From Nitrospirota bacterium (GTDB lineage: Bacteria; Nitrospirota; Thermodesulfovibrionia; Thermodesulfovibrionales; SM23-35): a DNA stretch of 6,942 nucleotides. The stretch covers positions 1-6,942 of the forward strand of contig JAOUJR010000087.1 of the NCBI GenBank assembly GCA_029883145.1. The letters run 5' to 3'. Numbering within the stretch: the first letter of the stretch is position 1; every line of letters starts with the position of its first letter. Below the pieces are notes generated by a model that saw nothing but the letters and a program-made list of their open reading frames with translations, ran no database searches and was not told where the DNA came from. Both the position numbers and the translations under genes were made by a program. Of this stretch, positions 1-6,499 are shown piece by piece.

Positions 1-58
1 TGATGATGCAATAGATCAGAAGCCGCATAAAAAAGATATCCCATCTGTTGATGGCTAA
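1..58 (+). CDS. C-terminal end of an unidentified protein (partial)
   Basis: Frame 2 is open from the window edge to a TAA at 56-58 and encodes 18 residues, DDAIDQKPHKKDIPSVDG, a hydrophilic charged tail. The other two + frames hit stops within the first 30 bases. The tail is too short to assign a family, and an open frame of this length can occur by chance. Its orientation matches recG, which begins 176 nt downstream, but that gap is filled by a repeat, so co-transcription is uncertain. A short imperfect dyad (CCTCA at 78-82, TGAGG at 94-98) lies 20 nt after the stop. It lacks a T-run and is not a convincing terminator. Confidence 0.35.
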   Translation, partial: DDAIDQKPHKKDIPSVDG

Positions 59-126
59 ACCCCGTCGCAAAATAATTCCTCAAAGCTCAGCTCTGAGGTG
101 AAATATGTTAGTCATATGGTTCTGTC

Positions 127-223
127 GTCATTCCTGCCCCGTATCACAGTATGGGATAAACTCCAGCAGGAATCCAGAAGTCGTTATAGAACAATCTGGA
201 TTCCGCATCAAGTGCGGAATGAC
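127..223. repeat. MITE-like dispersed repeat with nested inverted repeats, upstream of recG
   Basis: The outer arms GTCATTCC (127-134) and GGAATGAC (216-223) are perfect complements. Inside them are GGAATCCAG (169-177) against CTGGATTCC (196-204), and two local hairpins: ATTCCTGC (130-137) with GCAGGAAT (166-173), and ATTCCGCA (200-207) with TGCGGAAT (213-220). The whole can fold as two hairpins or as one long cruciform. The pattern matches the widespread noncoding repeat family of the form CTGGATTCC-hairpin-GGAATGAC, found in many copies in several bacterial phyla; that identification is from memory. The right end lies 12 nt before the recG ATG. No clear target-site duplication is visible. 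Confidence 0.75.
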
Positions 224-234
224 AGGAAAAAACA

Positions 235-2331
235 ATGCAACGGGGTAAAGACCTCTCAGAATTTCATATACAATATGTAAAAGGTGTCGGGCCTCAAAGG
301 GCAAAGCTTTTGAGCCGCCTTGGTATCAACACAGTAAAAGATGCACTTTATTACCTTCCTTCCAGATATGAAGACAGAAGCAACCTTAAAAAGATAAGTG
401 CTCTGACTTATGGAAGGGTAGAGACTGTATCAGGAAAGATCGTCTCTGCAGAAGTAATCAACCTGCCAAGAAGAAAAATGAAAATCTTCGAACTTACCGT
501 GAATGATGGAAGTGGTCTTTTAAAAGGCAAATGGTTCAACCAGCCTTTTATGAAAAAGAACTTCACCATTGGGAATGAAGTAGTGCTTTGTGGAGTTATC
601 AAGAGGGACCCTTATTGGGGAATTGGATTTGAGATGGATAATCCAGAGTATGAGATTGTGAGTGAAGATGGCGATTCGTTCATTCATACAAACAGAATAG
701 TACCGGTATACAGAGTGACGAGTGGTTTGTCAGTAAGGCAGCTCAGATCAATAATGTTCAATCTTATAGACACATGTAGTAAGGATATATATGATCCGGT
801 GCCTGAAGAAATCCTGAGAAGACATAGCCTGCCTGGTTTTCCTGAAAGTCTTGTAGGTGTTCACTTTCCAGATACAAGTGTAGATATAACGCTTCTCAAC
901 AGGGGAATAAGTGACTTTCACAGAAGGCTCTCTTTTGATGAGCTTTTTATGCTCGAGCTCGGTCTTGCAATAATGAAAAGAGGGAAAGCACGTGAAAAAG
1001 GAATTGCATTTAATCATGAAGATAACATTCTGAAGAGGCTTATCGAGATGCTCCCGTTCAGGCTCACAAAGTCACAGGAAAAAGTATTCAGTGATATACT
1101 AAGTGACATGAAAATACCTCACCCGATGAACAGACTTATCCAGGGTGATGTGGGATGTGGAAAGACTATTGTTGCATTGATGGCAATGACAGTTGCAGCG
1201 GAATGTGGTTATCAATCTGCTCTGATGGTGCCAACAGAGATACTCGCAGAACAGCATTATATCACTATTCACAGAATGATTGAAGCGTTAGGCTTGAAGA
1301 TATGTCTGTTAACAGGAAGCACGAAAGAGAGACCTCTCAATGAGATTGCTTCAGGTGAGATTGATATAGTTGTGGGAACCCATGCACTTATTCAAGAAGG
1401 TGTATCATTTAGAAATCTTGGTCTTGTGATAATAGATGAACAACACAGGTTTGGTGTCATGCAGAGGGCATTGCTCAGGAGAAAGGCGATGAACCCTGAT
1501 GTTCTTGTCATGACCGCTACCCCGATACCGAGGACACTTGCACTCACCTTATATGGCGACCTCGATTATTCTCTTATTGATGAACTTCCGCCTGAAAGGA
1601 GACCTGTGACAACGCTGTTATTTAGCCCGAAGCAGAAGGACTACATATATACATTTATAAGAGAAGAAGTAAATAAGGGAAGACAGGTTTACGTGGTATA
1701 TCCAGTAATTGAAGAGTCGGAGAAGACAGATCTCAGATCAGCGATAAAAGGTAAGAATGCCTTTGAAAAATATTTCCTTGAGTTTAAGATTGGACTCCTT
1801 CATGGGAGAATGAAGGCACAGGAAAGGGAAGAGATAATGGCTTCTTTTAAGCAGGGAGAGATAGATATATTGGTGAGCACCACTGTAATAGAGGTAGGGA
1901 TTGACGTGCCAAATGCAACACTTATGCTTATAATACATGCTGAAAGGTTTGGCCTGTCACAGCTCCATCAGCTCAGAGGGAGAGTAGGCAGGAACCCTCA
2001 TCAGTCTTATTGTATGATGGTTTCATACGAACCCTGCGGAGAAGAGGCGAGGAGGAGATTGGATGTAATGGTCAGGAGTAATAATGGGTTCATGATTGCA
2101 GAGGAAGACCTGAACATACGGGGGCCAGGAGAGTTTTTCGGAACGCGTCAGTCTGGCATGCCAGACCTCAGGATTGCACACATTGTGAGAGATGCAGGGC
2201 TTCTGAATGGAGCGAGGAAGGAGGCGTTCAATTTAATTGACAGGCATCCTGATATAAAAGGCTTTCCTCTTTTAAAAAAATCTCTCGAGGGGTTCTGGAA
2301 AGGAAAGATTGAGCTTTTTAAGACAGGATAG
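235..2331 (+). CDS. recG: ATP-dependent DNA helicase RecG
   Basis: RecG is a superfamily 2 DNA translocase that remodels stalled replication forks, regresses them and branch-migrates Holliday junctions. This 698-residue protein is close to the usual RecG length. The N-terminal part has the helix-hairpin-type sequence QYVKGVGPQRAKLL (13-26), then the OB-fold wedge domain at about 60-150 that splits the fork. The helicase core shows Walker A GDVGCGKT (304-311), motif Ia PTE (333-335), the DEQH box (401-404), TATPIPRT (427-434), motif V VIEVGIDVPNA (551-561) and motif VI QLRGRVGR (579-586). The C-terminal GPGEFFGTRQSG (630-641) belongs to the translocation region typical of RecG and Mfd. No catalytic motif is missing. 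The ATG at 235 is the first start after an in-frame TGA at 220-222 and is preceded by AGGA (224-227), 7 nt away. The next gene starts 9 nt after the stop, so the two are probably co-transcribed. Confidence 0.97.
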   Translation: MQRGKDLSEFHIQYVKGVGPQRAKLLSRLGINTVKDALYYLPSRYEDRSNLKKISALTYGRVETVSGKIVSAEVINLPRRKMKIFELTVNDGSGLLKGKWFNQPFMKKNFTIGNEVVLCGVIKRDPYWGIGFEMDNPEYEIVSEDGDSFIHTNRIVPVYRVTSGLSVRQLRSIMFNLIDTCSKDIYDPVPEEILRRHSLPGFPESLVGVHFPDTSVDITLLNRGISDFHRRLSFDELFMLELGLAIMKRGKAREKGIAFNHEDNILKRLIEMLPFRLTKSQEKVFSDILSDMKIPHPMNRLIQGDVGCGKTIVALMAMTVAAECGYQSALMVPTEILAEQHYITIHRMIEALGLKICLLTGSTKERPLNEIASGEIDIVVGTHALIQEGVSFRNLGLVIIDEQHRFGVMQRALLRRKAMNPDVLVMTATPIPRTLALTLYGDLDYSLIDELPPERRPVTTLLFSPKQKDYIYTFIREEVNKGRQVYVVYPVIEESEKTDLRSAIKGKNAFEKYFLEFKIGLLHGRMKAQEREEIMASFKQGEIDILVSTTVIEVGIDVPNATLMLIIHAERFGLSQLHQLRGRVGRNPHQSYCMMVSYEPCGEEARRRLDVMVRSNNGFMIAEEDLNIRGPGEFFGTRQSGMPDLRIAHIVRDAGLLNGARKEAFNLIDRHPDIKGFPLLKKSLEGFWKGKIELFKTG

Positions 2332-2340
2332 GGGGAGATT

Positions 2341-2646
2341 ATGTTTAAGAGATTAAAAGAGAGTTTTGACAGTGGGCTTGATAAGATTAAATGGTTTTCG
2401 TCATTGTTTTCAGACAGAATGAAGATAGAGTATTCAGTGATGAAACTCCTTTACCAGTCGGATCAGATGGAGAAAAAGAAGGAAGACCTGATGAAAACAA
2501 TCGGCAAGCGCGTCTTTGAACTCAAGGGATATTCGATTCTGAAGGATGACAGTATAGTTGAAGCTCTCCGGGAACTTGAGAAAATTAACAGTGAGATAGA
2601 GGAGATAAAAAAGAAGGCATCAGAGATGAGCAAGGTAGAGACATAG
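2341..2646 (+). CDS. Small coiled-coil protein of unknown function
   Basis: This encodes 101 residues with many Lys and Glu residues and no signal peptide or membrane segment. I do not recognise the family. The N-terminal half (about 1-60) is mixed helical sequence with some aromatics (KWFSSLF at 17-23). The C-terminal part (about 72-98) has heptad-like spacing of Ile/Leu among Glu/Lys (IVEALRELEKINSEIEEIK), so a coiled coil and oligomerisation are likely. The start is supported by AGGGGGAG (2330-2337), which overlaps the recG stop codon and lies 3 nt before the ATG. This placement suggests translation coupled to recG. No terminator-like hairpin separates the two genes. A role linked to RecG is possible from position only; nothing in the sequence shows DNA binding or catalysis. 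Confidence 0.8.
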   Translation: MFKRLKESFDSGLDKIKWFSSLFSDRMKIEYSVMKLLYQSDQMEKKKEDLMKTIGKRVFELKGYSILKDDSIVEALRELEKINSEIEEIKKKASEMSKVET

Positions 2647-2717
2647 ATACAAACAGGAATACCAAATAAAGACCAATGATTCAATAACCGGATATAATGT
2701 AATAACACTAAATGAGG

Positions 2718-2829
2718 TGTCATTGCGAGGAGGTCGAGACGACCGACGAAGCAATCCTAAAACCTACTATCTGGCAAGCTGTAAAGCAAAAACATCAAGA
2801 TTGCCACGCCCTTCAGGCTCGCAATGACA
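2718..2829. repeat. MITE-like dispersed repeat with 12-bp terminal inverted repeats
   Basis: The perfect terminal inverted repeats are TGTCATTGCGAG (2718-2729) and CTCGCAATGACA (2818-2829). A second complementary pair lies inside them: GCAATC (2751-2756) with GATTGC (2799-2804). Each arm also has a small hairpin of its own: GGTCG-AGA-CGACC (2732-2744), and GCC (2808-2810) with GGC (2816-2818). About 42 nt in the middle are unpaired. The form, GTCATTGCGAG at one end and CTCGCAATGAC at the other with GACGAAGCAATC inside, matches a well-known noncoding repeat found in many copies in several bacterial phyla (recognised from memory). TAAATGA occurs on both sides (2709-2715 and 2833-2839), a possible target duplication. 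The repeat fills much of the 254-nt gap between the coiled-coil gene and pilD. I see no gene in that gap. Confidence 0.8.
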
Positions 2830-2900
2830 GTGTAAATGATCTGTTTTTAGTTGTTGATGTTTGGTGAGTTCAATTGGATGGTAAGATCTGAAGAATAAGT

Positions 2901-3707
2901 ATGCATAATATAATTCCATATATTATTGTCTTTCTTTTCGGTTCTATTGTCGGGTCATTTCTTAATGTATGCATATACAGGATACCAAGGAACTTATCAA
3001 TCATTATACCTTCGTCAAGATGTCCCTCCTGTGATAATCCTCTTAAACCGTGGGATAACATACCACTATTAAGTTATCTATTTCTTGGTGGCAGGTGCAG
3101 GGTGTGCAAGGCGAGGATTTCTTTCAGGTATCCTCTTGTCGAGTTCATGAATGCACTGTTATATACGCTGGTTTTATGGAGATTCGGTTTTGGATGGCAT
3201 ACCCTCATCTATTGTGCGTTCTGTTCTTCCCTCATTGTGATAACCTTTATAGATTTAGATTTTCAGATAATACCGGATAGAATAACCCTGCCCGGGATAC
3301 CAATAGGAATACTGCTCGGAGGGTTTATCTTGGCTGATCCTTTTATGCGACATTTGCCCCTTGGAATAACATCTTCACTTTCAGGTGCCCTTGTCGGTTT
3401 CGGATTCTATTATCTTGTTGCAAAAGTGGGAACACGGATTTTTAAAAAAGAGGCAATGGGTGGTGGAGATATCAAGATGATGGCAATGGTTGGAGGGTTT
3501 CTCGGATGGAAAGGCGTGATACTCACCACTTTCCTTGGAAGTCTTTCAGGCGCAATTATCGGTAGTGCTCTGATACTCTACAAGGGGAGGGAATGGGGAT
3601 CAAAAATTCCATTTGGCCCTTACCTTGCACTGGGTTCTATAATAACGCTTTTTTATGGTCAGGAGATACTCTCCTGTTATCTTAACAGGCAGATGCCGGT
3701 ACGATGA
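2901..3707 (+). CDS. pilD: Type IV prepilin peptidase / N-methyltransferase (A24 family)
   Basis: This inner-membrane aspartic protease cleaves the leader of type IV prepilins and type II secretion pseudopilins after a Gly and methylates the new N-terminus. The 268 residues show the full two-domain form. An N-terminal segment GSIVGSFLNVCIYRIPR (14-30) leads into the cytoplasmic domain with a zinc-type tetracysteine, CPSC (41-44) and CRVC (66-69), and the conserved RYPLVE (76-81). The peptidase part has the first Asp motif FIDLDFQIIPD (116-126) and the second GGGDIKM (187-193). Both catalytic aspartates (about D118 and D190) are present. About eight hydrophobic stretches fit a polytopic protein. 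The ATG at 2901 is the first start after an in-frame TGA (2889-2891); the Shine-Dalgarno match is weak. No pilin genes lie nearby, so the substrates must be encoded elsewhere. The stop overlaps the following kinase gene, so the two are probably coupled. Whether it serves pili, secretion or both cannot be told here. Confidence 0.94.
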   Translation: MHNIIPYIIVFLFGSIVGSFLNVCIYRIPRNLSIIIPSSRCPSCDNPLKPWDNIPLLSYLFLGGRCRVCKARISFRYPLVEFMNALLYTLVLWRFGFGWHTLIYCAFCSSLIVITFIDLDFQIIPDRITLPGIPIGILLGGFILADPFMRHLPLGITSSLSGALVGFGFYYLVAKVGTRIFKKEAMGGGDIKMMAMVGGFLGWKGVILTTFLGSLSGAIIGSALILYKGREWGSKIPFGPYLALGSIITLFYGQEILSCYLNRQMPVR

Positions 3708-4960
3708 CTATAGGAATCACATTTTTATATCTGCTCATATTCCTGCTTGCAGTCTTGGTCTTTCTTTATTTACTCAAAAGGCTTATAAGATTTTACAGTG
3801 AACAGAAGAAGCTGGAGCGAAAGGATATGTCTCAGGTGCATTTTGTCGTTGACACATTCCACGAGCTCGTATCCAAACTCAAAGAAAAGGAGAATGAGCT
3901 TGAGGTGATGCGACAGAAGGCAGAAGACAGGGCAATGATTATTGAAGGATATAATGAAAATATACTTCAGAGTGTTCCGAGTGGGGTGATGAGTTTCGAT
4001 GAAGAGATGAGAATTACAAAGGTAAATATTGCTGCGGAGAAGATACTTGACATAAAAGGAGAGATAATTATCGGGAAGTATCATACAGATGTATTCAATA
4101 AACCCATTACAGACCTTCTTGACGAGAGAAAGGTTATCGAAAGGGGTGAGATAAATTATACCACACAGTCGGGAAAGAAGATATGGTTGGGACTTACCCT
4201 CTCACCGTTAAAGGACAGGGAAGGCAGGAGAATAGGTCAGATACTTATTTTTACCGACCTTACCCATCTTAAGGCATTTGAGGCACAGATGGAGCTGAGG
4301 GCAAGACTATCAAGCCTTGGTGAGATATCAGCAGGGATTGCGCATGAAATGAGGAATCCTATGGGAGTCATTGCTGGGTATACAAAGCTCCTCACAAAAA
4401 AGGTGGACAGCTCGTTAAAGCATACCGTGGATGCGATCTCAAAAGAGATCAGTGTGATGGACAGGATTATCTCTGACTTTCTTTCATTTGCAAAACCCAC
4501 TGAACTCATGATCTCTGACCTTGACCTGAAAATGATCATCGAAAATTGTGTTTCAGTGATTGCAGGTGAGAGAAAAGATATTCATGCCCGCCTCGATATT
4601 GAGAGGTTGCCCTTACTCAAAGGTGACGAAGTGCTTTTACGACAGGCGTTCACTAACCTTATACAGAACGCTGTAGAAGCAATGCCTGCTGGAGGAGAGC
4701 TTGCAATAAAGGCTTTTCCTTCAATAAGCCCAGAAGGAAATTTTATAGAAATGATGATGACTGATACAGGCCATGGCATTGCAGAGAATATAATAGACAA
4801 GGTCTTTTTTCCGTTTTTTACCACAAAAGAGAAGGGGACAGGACTTGGCCTTGCAATCGTTCATAAGATTATCGTATCTCATGGAGGGAATATCTTTGTT
4901 GAGAGCAGTGAAAAAGGAACAACATTCAGGATAAAGCTACCGCAGAATCTTAGTGGATAG
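3704..4960 (+). CDS. Membrane-anchored PAS-domain sensor histidine kinase (NtrB/PilS/AtoS type)
   Basis: This encodes 418 residues. A single N-terminal hydrophobic segment (about 4-25) is followed by a charged coiled-coil linker (about 31-80), a PAS domain (about 82-190, ending in the typical [13 protein letters not shown]), a HisKA dimerisation domain with the phosphoacceptor H214 in [11 protein letters not shown], and a HATPase_c domain. The ATP-binding domain has the N box LIQNAVEAM (319-327), G1 DTGHGI (354-359), F box FFPFFTTK (368-375) and G2 GTGLGL (378-383). All key kinase residues are intact. There is no periplasmic sensor domain, so the signal is likely cytoplasmic or membrane-borne and read by PAS. 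No receiver domain is fused and no response regulator follows. Kinases of this subtype usually act on sigma-54-dependent NtrC-family regulators. The ATG overlaps the pilD stop as ATGA (3704-3707), and no strong ribosome binding site precedes it, which points to translational coupling. A PilS-like role is an inference from the neighbour only. Confidence 0.93.
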   Translation: MTIGITFLYLLIFLLAVLVFLYLLKRLIRFYSEQKKLERKDMSQVHFVVDTFHELVSKLKEKENELEVMRQKAEDRAMIIEGYNENILQSVPSGVMSFDEEMRITKVNIAAEKILDIKGEIIIGKYHTDVFNKPITDLLDERKVIERGEINYTTQSGKKIWLGLTLSPLKDREGRRIGQILIFTDLTHLKAFEAQMELRARLSSLGEISAGIAHEMRNPMGVIAGYTKLLTKKVDSSLKHTVDAISKEISVMDRIISDFLSFAKPTELMISDLDLKMIIENCVSVIAGERKDIHARLDIERLPLLKGDEVLLRQAFTNLIQNAVEAMPAGGELAIKAFPSISPEGNFIEMMMTDTGHGIAENIIDKVFFPFFTTKEKGTGLGLAIVHKIIVSHGGNIFVESSEKGTTFRIKLPQNLSG

Positions 4961-5023
4961 TATGGAAACAACACTTGAGCCTGCAGAAGCTGAATTTTAT
5001 GTTAAAATTTGGCATTAAAAACC

Positions 5024-5029
5024 GGAGGA
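5024..5029 (+). promoter_or_regulatory. Ribosome binding site of panB
   Basis: GGAGGA lies 5 nt before the ATG at 5035. This strong match fixes the panB start. It rules out the upstream in-frame TTG at 4975, which would add 20 residues that look unlike the start of a PanB protein. Confidence 0.85.
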
Positions 5030-5034
5030 CAACT

Positions 5035-5835
5035 ATGTCAAAAATCACAGTTCATGATCTTCTGAAGAAAAAGACAGAGAAGAAAAAGATTACGATGCTC
5101 ACTGCATATGACTATCCTTTTGCACGGATAGTTGATGAGGCTGGCATTGATGGAATCATTGTTGGCGATTCTGTAGCAATGGTTACGCAGGGTCTTGAAA
5201 ATACACTTCCAGTGACGATGGATGAGATGGTGTACCATACGAAAATAGTTGCAAGGGCAGTCAATAATGCAATTGTTATCGGAGATATGCCTTTTATGTC
5301 CTATCAAGCAAGTATTGAGGATGCGGTAAGGAATGCAGGGAGATTCTTGAAAGAGGCAGGTGCATCAGCAGTAAAGATTGAAGGAGGTGCCGAGGTTGCC
5401 GGGCATATCAGGGCGATGACAAAGTCTGATATTCCTGTTATGGCACATATCGGTCTTACACCCCAGTCAATCCACCGGATGGGTGGATACAAAATACAGG
5501 GCAGGACTAAAGAGGCAGCAGAGAGATTGATGGAAGAGGCACATATCACTGAGGATGCAGGAGCGTTTTCCCTCATTCTTGAAGCAATTCCTGCAGAGCT
5601 TGCAGCGCGCATCACAAAGGAATTAACTATTCCTACAATCGGTATCGGTGCAGGGCCTTCCTGTGATGGGCAGGTGCTTGTCCTCCATGATGTCATAGGA
5701 CTGTTTGAGAGATTCTTGCCAAAGTTTGCAAAAAGATATATGAATGTAAAGGAAGAGGTGTTAGGGGCTGTTAGGAAGTATAAAGAAGAAGTTGAAAACG
5801 GCTTATTCCCATCGGATGAACATAGTTTTAAATAG
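5035..5835 (+). CDS. panB: 3-methyl-2-oxobutanoate hydroxymethyltransferase (ketopantoate hydroxymethyltransferase)
   Basis: PanB transfers a hydroxymethyl group from 5,10-methylene-tetrahydrofolate to 2-oxoisovalerate to give ketopantoate, the first committed step of pantothenate and CoA synthesis, in the cytoplasm. The protein has 266 residues, the normal length, and an intact TIM-barrel pattern. Visible family motifs are [10 protein letters not shown] (21-30), VGDS with metal ligand D45, GDMPF with D84, KIEGG with K114 and E116, MAHIGLTPQ (136-144) and LEAIP with the catalytic-site E183. [17 protein letters not shown] (203-219) is the conserved C-terminal loop. These residues fall at or within two positions of their Escherichia coli counterparts as I remember them. 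The gene lies 74 nt after the kinase with no terminator between, so it may be read from the same transcript, yet it has its own strong ribosome binding site. panC and panD are not in the window. It converges on the CBS gene. Confidence 0.97.
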   Translation: MSKITVHDLLKKKTEKKKITMLTAYDYPFARIVDEAGIDGIIVGDSVAMVTQGLENTLPVTMDEMVYHTKIVARAVNNAIVIGDMPFMSYQASIEDAVRNAGRFLKEAGASAVKIEGGAEVAGHIRAMTKSDIPVMAHIGLTPQSIHRMGGYKIQGRTKEAAERLMEEAHITEDAGAFSLILEAIPAELAARITKELTIPTIGIGAGPSCDGQVLVLHDVIGLFERFLPKFAKRYMNVKEEVLGAVRKYKEEVENGLFPSDEHSFK

Positions 5836-5872
5836 CTTTTCTCCAGCCTGTAGTTGCGCTATTTAATTTTTT
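5828..5872. terminator. Hairpin between convergent panB and CBS gene, candidate shared terminator
   Basis: TTAAATAGC (5828-5836) and GCTATTTAA (5858-5866) are perfect 9-bp complements around a 21-nt loop, followed on the + strand by six T (5867-5872). This fits intrinsic termination of panB, although the stem is AU-rich and the loop is large. On the minus strand the stem is followed by TTAAAACTATG, a weaker tail. Both stop codons, panB TAG (5833-5835) and the CBS gene's TAG (5861-5859), lie inside the stem arms. A function as terminator is inferred. Confidence 0.5.
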
Positions 5873-6299
5873 CAAGAAGAGCGTTAATAATGTCAGTCAG
5901 AGTAATAATGCCCACGAGCTTACCCATGTCAACTACAGGAACCTGTTTCACTCTGCGGACAATCATCAATGAACCTGCCCTGATGATGGGAATATCGCTA
6001 CTCACGATAATAGCAGGTGATCCCATTATTTCTTTTACTTTTAATTCAAAGAGCTTATGGACACGCTCCTCGATATATTCAAAGTCTGTCATGTTCCGTT
6101 CATCCTCGAGAATATCAGGATAGCGTGGCAAGATTGACTTAAATACATCTGCCTTTGTGATGACTCCTTTAGTCCTTCCCCCTTCCACAACGACTAAGCC
6201 ATTCACCTGGCACTTTTTCAATACCTCTGCACATTCTTTTAAGCTACTGTCTGGTTCGATGGTATACACGTGTTTCGTCATAATCTCACTGACTTTCAT
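5859..6299 (-). CDS. Two-CBS-domain protein
   Basis: This encodes 146 residues made almost wholly of a CBS pair (Bateman module), which typically binds adenine nucleotides such as AMP, ATP or S-adenosylmethionine and acts as an energy or ligand sensor. The first repeat is about 1-56, opening MKVSEIMTKHVYTIEPDSSL and closing GVITKADVF (45-53). The second is about 87-143, opening VKEIMGSPAIIVSSD and closing GIITLTDI (130-137). Each keeps the G-h-h-T-x-x-D nucleotide-site signature. A charged linker of about 30 residues (57-86) with DILEDERN separates them and is longer than in the most compact pairs. No catalytic or membrane domain is attached, so it is a stand-alone regulator whose partner is unknown. 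The start is well supported by AGGAGGGG (complement of 6307-6314), 7 nt before the ATG. It is monocistronic here: convergent with panB and divergent from thyX. Confidence 0.92.
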   Translation of the reverse strand: MKVSEIMTKHVYTIEPDSSLKECAEVLKKCQVNGLVVVEGGRTKGVITKADVFKSILPRYPDILEDERNMTDFEYIEERVHKLFELKVKEIMGSPAIIVSSDIPIIRAGSLMIVRRVKQVPVVDMGKLVGIITLTDIINALLEKIK

Positions 6300-6368
6300 G
6301 GACTTTCCCCTCCTGAACTAATGTTACAGATTTAGAATAATTTTGTAAAGTGTACCTTCAATAAAAAG

Positions 6369-6374
6369 ATTATA
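6369..6374 (-). promoter_or_regulatory. Candidate -10 box for the CBS gene
   Basis: The minus strand reads TATAAT, a perfect sigma-70 -10 hexamer, 70 nt upstream of the start codon. No good -35 hexamer lies at the right spacing and it is not an extended -10. An alternative nearer the gene is TTGAAG (6361-6356) with TATTCT 16 nt on. The region is AT-rich, so chance matches are likely. Confidence 0.3.
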
Positions 6375-6379
6375 CGAAA

Positions 6380-6408
6380 TTGACTTCTCTATGGAGCAGA
6401 ATTATTAT
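6380..6408 (+). promoter_or_regulatory. Sigma-70 promoter for thyX
   Basis: TTGACT (6380-6385) and TATTAT (6403-6408) each match consensus at five of six positions and are separated by exactly 17 nt. Transcription would begin near 6415, giving a leader of about 85 nt before the thyX ATG. The -35 box sits only 6 nt from the minus-strand TATAAT at 6369-6374, so divergent promoters may share this site. Confidence 0.6.
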
Positions 6409-6416
6409 ATTTGAGA

Positions 6417-6470
6417 AAAATAGTGTCTCATGTGCAATGGTAGAAAAACTATTTACTACCTCACTATTTT
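6417..6470 (+). other. Nested inverted repeats in the thyX leader
   Basis: AAAATAGTG (6417-6425) is the perfect complement of CACTATTTT (6462-6470), and inside it GGTAG (6439-6443) pairs with CTACC (6456-6460). It begins within a few bases of the predicted transcription start, so the RNA would fold right at its 5' end. It may stabilise the message or bind a regulator. I cannot match it to a known riboswitch class, and AT-rich chance pairing is possible for the outer stem. Confidence 0.35.
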
Positions 6471-6499
6471 ACTAACGTACTTTTTTAAAAGGAGTGTAT

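Noticed and set aside
98..280. 60-codon + strand ORF across the first repeat and into recG
   Set aside because: It is the translation of the repeat (the WIPHQVRNDRK part is what such repeats typically yield) and overlaps the well-supported recG start in another frame.
2692..2698. TATAAT at 2693-2698 as a promoter for pilD
   Set aside because: There is no -35 hexamer at a usable distance, and the transcript would have to cross the second repeat. The AT-rich context makes a chance match likely.
4962..5018. 18-codon ORF ([18 protein letters not shown]) between the kinase and panB
   Set aside because: There is no ribosome binding site, it does not resemble the start of a response regulator, and an ORF this short is expected by chance. 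It could be a remnant but nothing supports that.
4975..5034. TTG-started 20-residue extension of panB
   Set aside because: The ATG at 5035 has a strong GGAGGA site at the right distance, and the protein from there matches PanB from its first residues.
5304..5696. 130-codon minus-strand ORF within panB
   Set aside because: It is the complement of a conserved panB region and has no recognisable motif or ribosome binding site.
5854..6123. 89-codon + strand ORF opposite the CBS gene
   Set aside because: It is antisense to a clear CBS-pair coding sequence and shows no family features.
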